From the NCBI GenBank assembly GCA_950295325.1, contig OX485806.1, positions 56,475,169 to 56,539,168 of the forward strand: 64,000 nt of DNA, given 5' to 3'. A program made the translations under genes and the position numbers. This stretch comes from Polytrichum commune (taxonomy: Eukaryota > Streptophyta > Polytrichopsida > Polytrichales > Polytrichaceae). Numbering within the stretch: position 1 is the stretch's first letter; each line of letters begins with the position of its first letter. Below are positions 1-12,100 of the stretch, piece after piece. Under the pieces are notes generated by a model, which was given only the letters and a program-made list of their open reading frames with translations, was not told the DNA's origin and did not search any database.

Positions 1-2040
1 GGCAACAGGGTGGTTCTCCGATGGCTAAGCAGTGGTCTGGACGAAGAGGAGGAGCCGTGACGATCCTTGACGCCAAGGCCCTAAGCATCCGGATCCGATT
101 ACTCGGCCCAGAAGTGAGCGGACTTGATCGAGAGCGAGCCAATGAAGGGTGAAACATGGGTGTGTGACAACCACCGAGGAGCTAGGACAACGGGTCAAGG
201 CCAGGAGAAGCTGCTTCAAGGGTAGACACAAGTGGTCAAAACCCTCTTGCGCTTCGCAACTAAACGATCAAGCGGAAGGAAGGAACTACGGACTGAGGTG
301 GGGCTGTCGGCGCGGCCAAGTGGGCGCATCATGAAGGACAGGGGGTTTCCTTTCCTCTTCTTCTCTTTTCTTTGGTGAACAAATTTGATGTAACAATTTA
401 GGCGCAAGTGATCGGTGTCGGTAGGGTAGAGGCGAGAATGCTCCCGCTGTGTGCGTGGTCTGCCGCTTCTCATGGAGGCGAGAAGAGTAAGCAGGGAGGG
501 AGAGAATTAGCTAGATTGCATGTCAAGGAAGTAAAATAGATTTCGCCATCCATTCAAGTTGGGAGGCTCATTCTGGCCATTGGCTGGATTCGTGACTACC
601 CATGCACTACAAGTGTGGGTTCCTGGAATTGTGTCGAAGCTTAAATCTAGGAACAAGAGGAAAGGTGGGATAGGAGGGGAGCTGTGAAGAAGGCCGTGGT
701 GAATACGTAGGAGGGGATTGGCCTTTGGTTGTGTGGATCTTGCCTTCTTGAACTTGTGTGCACGCCTCTGCAACCCACCGGATAGGTAGATTGAACGGAC
801 GATTTGCGGTGAATTCAATTGTAGCTAGGCTCTAGGCACCCATGCGAAGTCGAGTTGTGAAGGAGGTAAGGGGATTCCAGAGGGAGTTGTCTTCTGTTTG
901 TGTGGATCTCTCCGCTTCCGCCACTTTGGTGTGTGCAACCAACCTGCATTGGAAGCCATTGAAGGTTATTGGCAGGTTTGATTCTGGCGACGAATCGGCG
1001 GCTGGTCCTCCCCACTCATCGACGATAAGGAATGCAGTGGTGAGCACGGAGAAACAAGAAGGATGTGGTTACCGGGGGGCGCAGGGTGACAGAAGATTTG
1101 GAGAGAAGTGCACTCGGAGAGCCGCGAAGGGCAGCAGCTGAGCGCTGTGCTGAGTTAGAATTGGGTGTTCTTATTTTCCTTCTGAATCGACGGACGAGGA
1201 ACGCACCAAGTGTCCAGAGACTACCACGTTGGAACCTGCTATTGGGGTGGGATACTCAGCTCCTTGATTACCTCACTCCTCCTACTCGGTGTGAGTTGAG
1301 CAGGGAATCTGGGGCAACTGCTTGTGTGGTGGGGTTGTAGGTATCCTCGCAGCAGGTTGGGGTTGGTATGGTCAAAACTAAGTTACCAGCATACTACGCG
1401 ACTTCTATCCGAATCCTCATCGTCGTCTTCTCCTGCTGTTGAGGTGCACTGTCTTGCTCATCATCTGTACTGTCATCATCACCAACAGGAGCCAGCAGCT
1501 ACCGCAAATTGAGTTGGAAGAGGACACTCGGAAGAGCGGTGGTGGATTGAGTAATTGAGGTTGGGTGCAATGTGTTGGCTGTCTTTGCTGGGATTTTAGA
1601 AGTAAAGAGGGGAATATTGTGGACTTGAAAGCGGTGGCTACTATGTGGGGAGGAGGTGTTGTAATGTGCATTTTCTTAGTGGGGTGATAAGTTCTGTCAG
1701 TAGGGGTCCGGCCAGGGGAATGGTCGTGGTGGTAATGTAGTTAACAGAGGGGAGAAAAGAAATGCATTGGCTTGAGCTTGGGTAAGCTGGAGAAGAAGGT
1801 TGCCTCGGAGGGGCAGTGCTACGGTGGTAGGCTACATTAGGCTTGTAGGAAGAAGTCAAGGCAATTAGTTGGGGTGAAGGGAATGTAATGAACTAGCGAA
1901 GGGTTGACATTGTATGGTGGCAAGCGTTTGTGAATGCTTGCACGAATTAATAAGAAAAGAAAAAGGTGCTATATACACCACTTCTCTCAATCTTTTCCTT
2001 GCTTGCACTTGTGAATTGCGTAATTGAATGTAGCTCATGA
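1..2040. other. GC-richer block without a recognised gene
   Basis: This stretch is visibly richer in G and C than the AT-rich DNA that follows. It has only short open frames on both strands, none over about 100 codons and none resembling a family I know. Purine-rich runs (GGAGG, GAAGAAG) are common. Two segments near 655-760 and 845-920 look loosely alike (GTTGTGTGGATCT and TTTGTGTGGATCT, both followed by related sequence), suggesting old internal duplication. It could be part of a long retrotransposon LTR or leader, or the edge of a gene lying left of the window. I see nothing decisive. Confidence 0.3.
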
Positions 2041-2041
2041 A

Positions 2042-2078
2042 CCCTCACCCGGACTAGGACGCAATCGAAGGGTGAGGG
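2042..2078. repeat. 9-bp perfect stem-loop
   Basis: CCCTCACCC (2042-2050) is followed after 19 bases by its exact complement GGGTGAGGG (2070-2078). Similar GGACTAGG-containing loops flanked by complementary arms occur in the R/U5 part of some plant copia LTRs, so this may be an LTR remnant. That reading is from memory and is an inference. Confidence 0.45.
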
Positions 2079-4550
2079 GGATTTGGGCTTACAAAAGGCC
2101 ACCCAGCATGCCACTTCATCACCTCCGCCACTAAAGCTTGCACCTCATCCATGGTCATCTTCAAGAGTGCATAATCACGTTGAACAATATCCCACATTTC
2201 TTTACTAATTGACACAAAGATGTTGCTTAAACCCTTGACTTCACTATTCATATAGATAACTTACATACCCATGCAAAATCCATGCAAAAGTCATTCAATA
2301 CAGATGCAACCTTCAAGTACCAAAAATGTTGCTTATTGAGATCATAGTATGGAGAGATCCCAGAAGCCTCTACTCTAAGTGACATTAGAGTGTCTAATTC
2401 AATTTCAAAAGAGTTGCAACTTGTTGCACCAATTCCATTCCAATTAATAAGTTAAGGAGGACGCTAAACACCCCCCCACGAACTTCTAGGGATTCCATAT
2501 TCGGGCGGGGGCAGCCCTCCCACGAAATTTCTGGCCCCGCCCGGATTTTCTCCAAACCCGCCCGAATATAGCTGCCCGCCCCGCCCGAAAACGAAAAAAG
2601 CATTGCTCTTCCATTCTTGAAGGCCGCCTGACTACAAATCCCATATTGAGTGCACTTCACCTTCAAGGTCTCAAATCCAATATATATGTGCACTTCCACC
2701 TAGTAAATAAGGCATTAAATGGGATTTCATTCCAGGAGTGAAACCATCAACCAAGAATGTAATTAACTTGGAAGTCAAAAAATTAGAAAATCCTCATCAA
2801 CATTGAGGTTATAATTTTTATGACTTACCATTTGAAATTGTCTTCGTCATTCTTAAATGACACTTAAATTTAGTGTGCTGATGTGGTATGTATATTTTAT
2901 GATATTTTAGATAATTCTGGCTACTTTCAAGAATATTCATACGCACTTATTTATAAAATATACTTAATGGAACTAATTAATCAATTATTTTAATTACCGG
3001 ATTTGATTGGAGTTAATTCCATTAATTAAATTTTAGGGTTAATTAGGCTTACTGGATATAAAAATTGAGTATTGTAATTAAATTGATTGGACTAATTGGA
3101 CTAATTGGATTAATTAAATCCAGATCCATAAATATGTGGGAAATATCCGGAAAAGTACTGTGGAATACTGTCAGTGTTTCAGATCGCTGTTGTGGAGCTG
3201 AATAATGTTATATTATGTTACTTTAATGTAGCTTCAACACACATTTGCAATCTCCCCTATTTTTTGTATTTTTTTCCTCGCTTGGTAAATCCTCCAAATT
3301 TCGCACAAATGATTCCAATATCTTGGAATTATGTCAAGATTGATTCTGAAACAAGGTTCCTTCACAAATAACTTCATTTAGGTCATACCTCAGCTGGATG
3401 TGATGAACTGCATAAACAATAGTTGAAGCAACATTTTTTTTCCACAAATAAAAGCCTTGGGTATTCATTTACAAAACCTGAAAGACCAAACTAATTCAGT
3501 CCTTATGTAACATCGCCCAGAAATCTAAAAACATCAAACATTGAACTTGCATGCTTTTCTGAATCCTCAGGCTATCCGGACAGATCTTCATACTGTGAGG
3601 CCTCATGGGCAATATACATCTTCAGATCTGTCCACAACAATCCATCGCTTCAGTTTGAAGAACATACAGAAATCACATTTTTAAGAAATTGTTCCCAACC
3701 TGGATTCTTGATTGTAATGAGTAGTTCTTGATATCACAATTTAAAGGAGATACCAAGACATCCACTTCTAAAGGCAACAAACTTTCATGTACATAGAGCC
3801 TAAAAAGCCAGGCCTGTGGCTGAGGGAGTCAAGAAATTTCGTATAAAATTTGAATTTGCTTTGAACCTAGAGACCACTACAATTGTGTTCATTTTCACAA
3901 AACACCTACCAGTGTTCATGGTTCACGACATAAACACCAGACTATTCGAAGACAATCACAATAAATGAAATTACACAAAACATCCAGCAGTTTTGGATTT
4001 GAACTGCTTAGTTGATTTGTTGAAAGTAACCAAGCAAAACACACAGATGCAGTACTTGACCCATAAGATTCATTAGCCACTGCCAGGTACCATTGCCATT
4101 CTGTTCATCCGTTGCCTCAATCAAATAAATACAAATCCCAGATAGGACTAGTAGAGGCAATATAAACTACCCAGTCAATGTATAAACCACCTCAAAGCAG
4201 ATGCAGTTTTCCCAGGATACTGATATACCTATAAATTATAGAATCGCAATAGAAGATTCAAATTTGAAGTAATTATGACTAGGCAACTATGTCCGTTTTA
4301 AAATTCAGAAGTCTTATCATTATCAGCAATTGTGGGTGAATTGAGCTCAGGTAGTAGGTACAACTAGGACCTAGTTGGACCAATCAATGGCACTGCTGAA
4401 GATATTCAATATGACACTTGCATTCTTGGCTCATTTGACACATAGATCTTATTCATTGAACTACAGAGGTATATTTTGACAAGTGGATAATTTAAGATAA
4501 CTTCAATCCATTGAATTTACAAGGAATGAAATAGAGATGCCATCTCAGGG
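2079..4550. other. AT-rich intergenic DNA
   Basis: No gene is recognised here. The only structured parts are the GC-rich island at 2460-2600 and a patch at 3060-3115 with repeated ACTAATTGG/ATTAATTAAAT words. Open frames are short and unlike known proteins. Confidence 0.5.
2497..2569. repeat. GC-rich island with 13-bp perfect inverted repeat
   Basis: ATATTCGGGCGGG (2497-2509) has its exact complement at 2557-2569. Between and just after them the word CGCCCG recurs (also near 2536 and 2581). The block is an abrupt G/C island of about 140 bp in AT-rich DNA. Its function is unknown. Confidence 0.5.
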
Positions 4551-5260
4551 AGAGGGTGCTAAAACCAACACCCACCCAATTGTCAACGCTCCACTACCTT
4601 GCACCGTGCCCATGGTGTAGGAGTGTCAGGAAGTGACAACGTAGGTGCCATTAGTGGCATCATCTCATGGGGGCCTCCACTACCTCCATGTAGAATAAAA
4701 AATGAGCTCCACTTTATCCCATGTTGGTTCGAGGTGGGTTTAAGGTGTTTGCCTATTCTAGCCATTCTATACATGGGGGGGACAATTCTAGACATTCTAT
4801 ACACAAAGCCAAGGAGGTGGCCCACAAAGTAGAAAGGGAGTCAATTCCAAGCATATAGGGGGTAAATTCCCAAGATGCAAGGGGCTTGATACCCAGCATA
4901 CAAGGTAACAATTTTGCAAGCAAACCAAATGGGATCATGGAGGTGGCCATGTGGCTTTGCATGCCATTACTAATTTGGCTTCGATTTAGCTTGGGTCTAG
5001 TTTACTATGTTATGTTGGTTCTAGGCAATGAACATGGGGACTTCATCATATGCAAGGTTGTCATACACAGACCTATGGATTGGTTTAAAGAAGCTAGCGG
5101 TTCTTGACTTTGCATATTCATCAAAATATCCAATTGAGGCTAAAATAATATCTTTAAACCTATGTTAAGCCCAAAGGCTAAAATGAATATATATTTTTTC
5201 CATCAACCATGAAGCCTTAGGTATGCACAATGGCTTTTAGGGTTGGTTTAAGCACCCTCT
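4551..5260. mobile_element. Candidate non-autonomous DNA transposon (TIR element)
   Basis: AGAGGGTGCTAAAACCAAC at 4551-4569 matches the reverse complement of 5242-5260 at 18 of 19 positions, so about 710 bp lie between well-matched terminal inverted repeats. No transposase frame is seen inside, which fits a MITE-like or internally deleted element. I could not identify a clear target-site duplication, so the exact ends and superfamily are open. The interior holds an imperfect direct repeat built on CATTCTATACA (about 4758-4805). The match could also be a chance or older inverted repeat. Confidence 0.45.
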
Positions 5261-6159
5261 ACTTGATACAGTCAACGTGATATGACACTTAAATAACATC
5301 CATACTTAAGACATACACATCCATGCTACTACACTAGATAGTCCTATTAGTGTGGGTGGAAAATTAGAGTGGAAAAAATTAACGTTGGCCACTCTAATTA
5401 TCCAGTCGGGTGGAAATAATGTGGGTCCAAGACCCTGAATCTTCAATCTTCCTTGAGATTGTGATCAAGATATTGAGGTCGACAAACCCAATTCCGAGGA
5501 AGCTCCTTGATACCGAGCTTAAGAAACAAATTAGAAAAATAGGTTCATTGGGTTCAGGTTCCCAAAGCTCCCAATGCGATGAACAGATGAGGAAGGTACT
5601 GTGTCAAAGTTTGGTGGAGCCCATCTCCATTGAGTAAATCTAAAAGGCACTTACATGGGAGAGGCTAGTGAAAATAAGAACACAATCTCCCTAATTATTA
5701 GGGCGTATGGATGTTTCAAGGGACACGATACACACAATTTAAGGATAAGAAAATCCCTAACTATTCCTTTGCTCTGATTGGTTGCTAAGGTGTTAGTTTC
5801 AAGGCACATGGTGATAGTGTTTAAATATCTCATTAGGTGTTGGTTTTAAGACACTTAACGTGTGAGAATATTTGAACCCGTTATTCTTTCAAAACCAATT
5901 GTATTGTAGTAATCAGGAGAGTAGAATAGATACAATGCCTCAATTAAGCTAGGACCAAAGTTTGCAAATAAAGATACACCAAAGGTAGGTGTAAATGCAG
6001 AAATGATAATTGAGACGATTAAGGACAGCACAGTCAGCAACAATATAAGGGTAATCAACACCTAGACTTTAGCATATATAGCAACATGACATCCAATAAT
6101 CACTTAAACAAGGGTGAACTGATCCTACCAGAGAAGTTCAGAAAGATTACCTTCTCATT
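5261..6159. other. Intergenic DNA downstream of the chlorophyll synthase gene
   Basis: No gene recognised. An 11-bp perfect stem lies at 5362-5372/5389-5399. The stretch at 5797-5860 repeats wording similar to the TIR of the element to its left (TGTTGGTTTTAAGACACTT), perhaps a second degraded copy of an end. The gene's 3' untranslated region must begin at 6159 and run leftwards; no canonical AATAAA is seen in the first 100 bases. Confidence 0.4.
5362..5399. repeat. 11-bp perfect hairpin
   Basis: AATTAGAGTGG (5362-5372) and CCACTCTAATT (5389-5399) are exact complements with a 16-base loop. No gene or terminator context is evident. Confidence 0.45.
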
Positions 6160-9100
6160 TTAGTGACTTGTAGCGAAGGCAGTCACTAACAGACCAAAAA
6201 CAAAGAAAGGCTGTGCACTTGCCTGTTACAAGCAGCAGATAAATCCCACAACAACTCATTAACTCGCACAATCATGTGCTCAGTAGGTCTGAAGCATAAT
6301 GTTTAACTACAGTAAACTGTCTACAGAATGTGGACCAGAATCACTTAAAATAACCTAGACTAAATTTGAAGCAGGATGGCAAGTTCCTGTAGTAGGACCA
6401 TTGGTTATTCTGAAAAGAAAATGTTCACCACAATGACATATATACTAAATTTTTTAACAACATGCTTTGTTTCATTTTGTGAAGGTCACCCAGAACTTGT
6501 GAGCCAGTTGTGGGTACTATACAAAAGCTCATAGGAGGAGAGATGGACATAGGCAATTCCATATGTATGTGTATCTTTGGCAGTTTCATAGATTCAATAC
6601 AAACAGATCATAAAAAATAAGATGATCCTTTCTATTTTATATTTTACATACAATTTTCAAATGTGTGCTGAAGGTTTATTGTTGCGAAGGGAAAAGAAAC
6701 AATGTGATACATAAAGACACATATACTACATGCTGAAGTAGAGCCTACTGTTTACATGTTGATCTATCTATGTGTGGATATAATGTTTCCACATTACAAC
6801 GCCATCATGTCCTATTCTAAGCCACCCTCTTTAGCTTAAGTTTTAGTTTCACTTTCACTGTCACTTTACCCACTTGTACACTTGAATCCACTCGTATGCA
6901 TTTCATTCCATATCCACATTCACATTCAAGCATGCTTCATCCAAGATAAGTGCCCTGAAATAGTATCTAGTGCGGAGGTAACTTTTTTAAGTTGGATTCA
7001 CACTGGAATTAGCCCTAATCCTAACCCCTAAACACTAAACCCCGATTAGTTTAATGAGCACATTTGAGATACACTCCCCACATACCTACAGGGGACAGGT
7101 CTTAACATTGATGAATAAAAGATACTCTATTGAGTTCTAAGGACGGGATCCCAATCACCCTGTGTACAGGACCACTTCGGCTATCACCAATCCAATCTCC
7201 AGCATGGGTCAAAGCTAGTGCACACATATCCAAGAAAAACCATACTTCATTTTGACATATTCAGGTGTACCCATATTATTTCAGCCTAAGTATGGCGTCC
7301 CTGCATCAAGACTCTCTTGTTCTAAGCCAAACTAAGATTTTCTTCAGGCTTTTAATATTTGACAGCAAGTTCACTTGGTTACTATTCTTCCATTTATAAG
7401 TAACCATGACCCACAGACACAGACAGACAGACAAAAAAGACGGAATGCCCTCATATATAGGCAAAGGTGATCCTCATGCTGGAACAGAGATATGAGTGGA
7501 TTAGTACCTGATACTTGACATCATACTTAACAGGGTCAACTAGGAGGTACTTGAACTGCATTTCAAGAACAAACACATCAGAACAGTGGCTCCTCCCATT
7601 CTACTGCACAATTGCTTTGATGCCAATATGAATTCCTAAGTCTAAGTCAGAAGTTTGTGTACTTTTTTTGTCACCTGCAGGTTGAACAAGCATCTGACTA
7701 CAAATTGAGATGTGCTAATGCTGCAGAAAACGTAACTCTGCTGGCACGGGGCTACTCCTTCAAATGAAAAAGCTTTACTAAGGATGAACCTATCAGAAGC
7801 AAATCATGAGAATATTGAAAATAAATAAACTCCATTGATAGGGATAGTCTCCATTAATTTAAAGATTTCTGAATAGGAATTGGATCAAATCAATCAGTCA
7901 CACTGTGACAGGACACTCCTCCCCAATATTCCCATGCAGTAACATCTGCCATTCTACACATCTACAGAACTTTCAAAGTTGACTGTCCACCTGAATGAGA
8001 CACCTAAAGTGTGCCTCTTTAAAGTAAAGTTTACCTGCAAAAATATCTGCGGAAGAATGAGTGCGAGAAGAGCTATCCCATAGTTTGTCTTCCCTTCATA
8101 GAGGACATATCCTGTGATCCTGGAAAGTGTCAATACCCTCTACAAGCAAGAGTTCTCAAAAGTGATGATTGATAGTGATTTGACAGCCTTAAAGCTCACA
8201 GCACTCCGCCTCTTTGTCCCAGACAAGCTTTGTTTAAGAATAAATAGTTTTTGACAATTCAAGTTGTAATTGTCAAACAGTAACAGGTTTTGAGATTATG
8301 ACCCATAAAATTCACCTGCTCAAGTCTGGAATGGTAAATATGCAGATGTATCATTTCACAAACATCACCTTTGTGATTGATACCAGAACTTTGTACTCCA
8401 GTTTAGACACAAAATCAGCATGTGAATTGAGGTGGGGGGAAGACACCTACTGTGAACTACAAGTAGGTGTCATCATTGTTTGGACAGTATGATGATTTTC
8501 ATATTCATCATTACAAATCATTAATGTTGTTCAGCCTTGACAATGAAAATACATAATAAGACTTGCATAATATTCACCTTTGCCCACCCGTCATTTCATT
8601 GACATGATGAAATTGCGCAGGCAGATATTTAAACAAAATATGTCTAGGTAATACAAGTACCATATCATACCTATGACAAAACTTAGCATTTCAATACAAA
8701 AACTCAAATATCAGACAACTGAATAAGGTGTATGCCCTCCATGGAATATTTCAGCAATACAGACTACTTTCACTATCCCCCACCAATTAGATGATTTCTG
8801 TAGTTGGTGACTACCTAATTTGGAGATATTCAACAGCAATATTGAAGAAATCTACAAGAGATTAATATCAACTACATCATGCAGGATCTTACCAGCCACT
8901 GCGAGCTGAGTTAAATCAATGGATGCTGCACAGATCCACTTAGCTGTGTCGATACCAAAGGCAACTGGTAAGGACTGCCCATGAAACACTCTACAGTCAA
9001 AAACATGGACAAGTATGACAAGAGAAGCATCTATACCTACTGCTGTTCTATTAAAAAAATTAAAAGCAGGAAATAGCCATGATGTCTGATTAAAAATGAA

Positions 9101-12100
9101 GAGCCAATGTGGATAAGCACCTGTAAGCCCATTGCCCGATCTCCTTCAATACTCTTGAAGTCATTCACAATGGCGATTCCTAACTGTATGATTGAACAAA
9201 AAGAATGAAGCCTTTTTGTATGAAAATATGTCTGGTCAACCTATAAGTATTTACTTTCATACAGCAACCAAATCAAGAGCAATAAGATGCCATTACATTC
9301 TGCCAGTTAGTTGGCGATAGGAAAGTGAGACACCTACCCCAGCAGTGCTGTAAAGAAGAGTGAGGACAATAATGTCCCATGATAAAGTCCCAAACAGGGA
9401 CTGTCCAGCCCACCTGCAAGCGAGGACATGTTATGTCAGGTATTATACAACATTACCCCTTTAGTGCATTGATCCAAATTGCAGCCTACACATCTGTACA
9501 GTTTGTTTGTCCATTTTGACCTCCTCACTTCTATGTTTTGCAGTACAAAAATCGTTCATGTCATAGCTAACATCAAAATGGAATGCAATGTTCAAATGTC
9601 ATCCCCAATCAACACATGAACCAGATAATGCCATTTTGAGTAATTACAACTTCTCTCCATACAGGAATCTATTTATTCCTCTAACTAGATGAACCTTCAT
9701 TCACAAGGTCTATTTTTACACAGATTTACAAATGACATTTGTCAAAATTTGAAGGAATCAGCATCGTGTTAAAAAGCAAGAACCGAGTCAATAACAATTT
9801 AAGCTCTTCAAGTGAGCAGCAATATATGTACCATGCATTGTATTCAGATGTAGGTCAATGACAATATTTTTTTTTTAGGTTGCCATGTAGGATATAATTA
9901 ACTCTTAACCATTGGATAATGCCACATGTCACTTGGGCAATAATTATGTACTCAGCTAACCTAACCTACTAGAGTTATTAGTTACCAAGGTAGCGATATG
10001 TAGCTGGAGCCAAGAGCATAGTTCCCAATCCAGCCGCTCTGTTTTAGCTGTAACCACAGACAGGCATATCCCCAATCAACATAATCCAACACTCTTGCAT
10101 CATATTTGTTGCTAAAGCATTGTTGCAACCAAAGGTCCACGATGCCCAGGCCACAAGCAGAGTTGCCCAGGGTCACCTCATAGGCTAGGCTAGCACTTTT
10201 CAACAGGGCACTAAGACATGTGACATAGAAAACAGACCTTCAAAGGCGGTGCAGAATATATATATGACAGTAATGAACCTCCAATTGCTGTGGAGAGTAT
10301 TACTGGAAATTTGTGCCCTGCCTGCAGGCCATGAAGCAGCAAATCTTCTATCATTAATCTAACAATAGCATGGTATGTTCTGCAACAAATAGTGTTACTA
10401 CATGTATGTACACACATAAATCAATGTTATCACCACTGAAGTTTATACCACATTTGATCAGTTTCAAAGTGTCCTAAGGACAGAAATGAAAATGTCATTC
10501 TCATAGAAATTCAGGCAAAAATAGCAATATTCTTATAAATAGCCAGAGTAGAAGAAAAGAAATGATTTCCTGGGCAGCTTCTCATATCCAAAGACCTTTA
10601 AGATTCTATACGGACAATCTGTGCAGCAACTTGATGTTCATGAAAGGGACTTGCACAGATGCAATTACTGGGACAATCCCACCTGCTAGCAACAGATGCA
10701 TAGCACTTTCATTCATACACCAACGGCATCATAAACTCAGCTATTGTCCAAAAATTTGCACATTCCAACCCCAAGCCTGTAGTCATAAAATGGAACCAAA
10801 AACATATCCATGATCAATTCAATTCAGAAAAGGAGGAGTATCAATCAAGTAATACACATGCTTACCCACACATCCAGTCCATACGCCACTCCTAGTCCTC
10901 CAAGAAGAAGAAACCAAATTTGAGCAATGACCTGTATAGACAGATACAGAATTGGTCCATAATCGCAGAAACACTGCCAATATGATAATTGTTGCTCACA
11001 ACCTATAACAGAAATAGAGATGAGTGACATACTTGTGGCTCTGAGATAGACCCAGAGGGAATGGGCCTGTATGGTTCATTGATTGCATCAATCTCCCTAT
11101 CAAACCAATCATTGATAGTCTGTCAATAGCAAACCTCCAAAGTGAGAGCCACAGACAAGGATAGCCCAACAGATAATTAAGCAAGGCAATCATATCATGG
11201 ACCACTACAATCTGAACAATCATTTTACACTTCAAGTCTCTATAATCCTAAATATCAGTCTTAAGTCATGAGGCAAAAAAGAACAACCAATTCATCAGCA
11301 ACATGAAAGCCAGCCATCCTCCATTAATGAGCAGATGCAGAGGCTTAAAACCCAACCAATCCTCAACTTCCATGGCAGGCCAACAGCGTTGAAACATGTC
11401 AAGTGTCCGTAATCTGTGTAAATGTACTGAAAAACCAATGGATTCTTGAAGAACTACATGAAAGATACCACATACTTGAGTATATCCTGTGAGAAGGGGC
11501 CCAGACATCAACATGCACGTCATTGACTTTGCCACATCCTCTGGAGTCCAATGAAAATTACCTACACTCACAAACAAAGAGCACTCCCTTCACAGATTAC
11601 ATGCAATGTCCACTTCAGATATATTTCCGAAAACCTACTTATTGATATGATTTGGCAGAAAGGTGAAGGAATACCAGAAAAAGGAGACAATTAGTGTTGT
11701 TCTGAAATCTACTTTTCTGAATATACAACACATGCAAGTTCCAAGATATTGGTGTGAATCACATTTTGAACTTAGTAATCAATAAAGTCTTCTTCTGCAT
11801 CTATAGGAGAACAGTACGGAACTCAAAGTGCATCTTAGGTTTGGTTACAATACTGGATTTCCAAGGAACAAAATTACCTAACAACTTCTCAGCTGCATGT
11901 GAGAATTTGAAGTACAGTGAAGACCATCATGTATGTATTGCAATGTGACCAAACAAATTGTCAGTAGTTGCGCTGCATGCATATAATGTATGAGAGAGAC
12001 TTTAAGATTTTCTTCAATATACCTGAAGCAGCAGCCCCACACAGCACACCCCAGATAAGAGGGGCCCAAGTGACAGGTTTAGTAAGCTGCAACCGGATCT

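Noticed and set aside
7011-7045. Telomere-like CCTAA/CCCTAAAC words inside intron 13 of the chlorophyll synthase gene
   Set aside because: The words are degenerate and irregularly spaced, unlike the perfect (TTTAGGG)n at 32004. Probably chance in AT/C-rich intron DNA.
9982-11577. Several minus-strand frames in the chlorophyll synthase locus taken as separate small genes
   Set aside because: They are single exons or wrong-frame readings through introns. The conserved parts end exactly at GT/AG borders and join into one protein.
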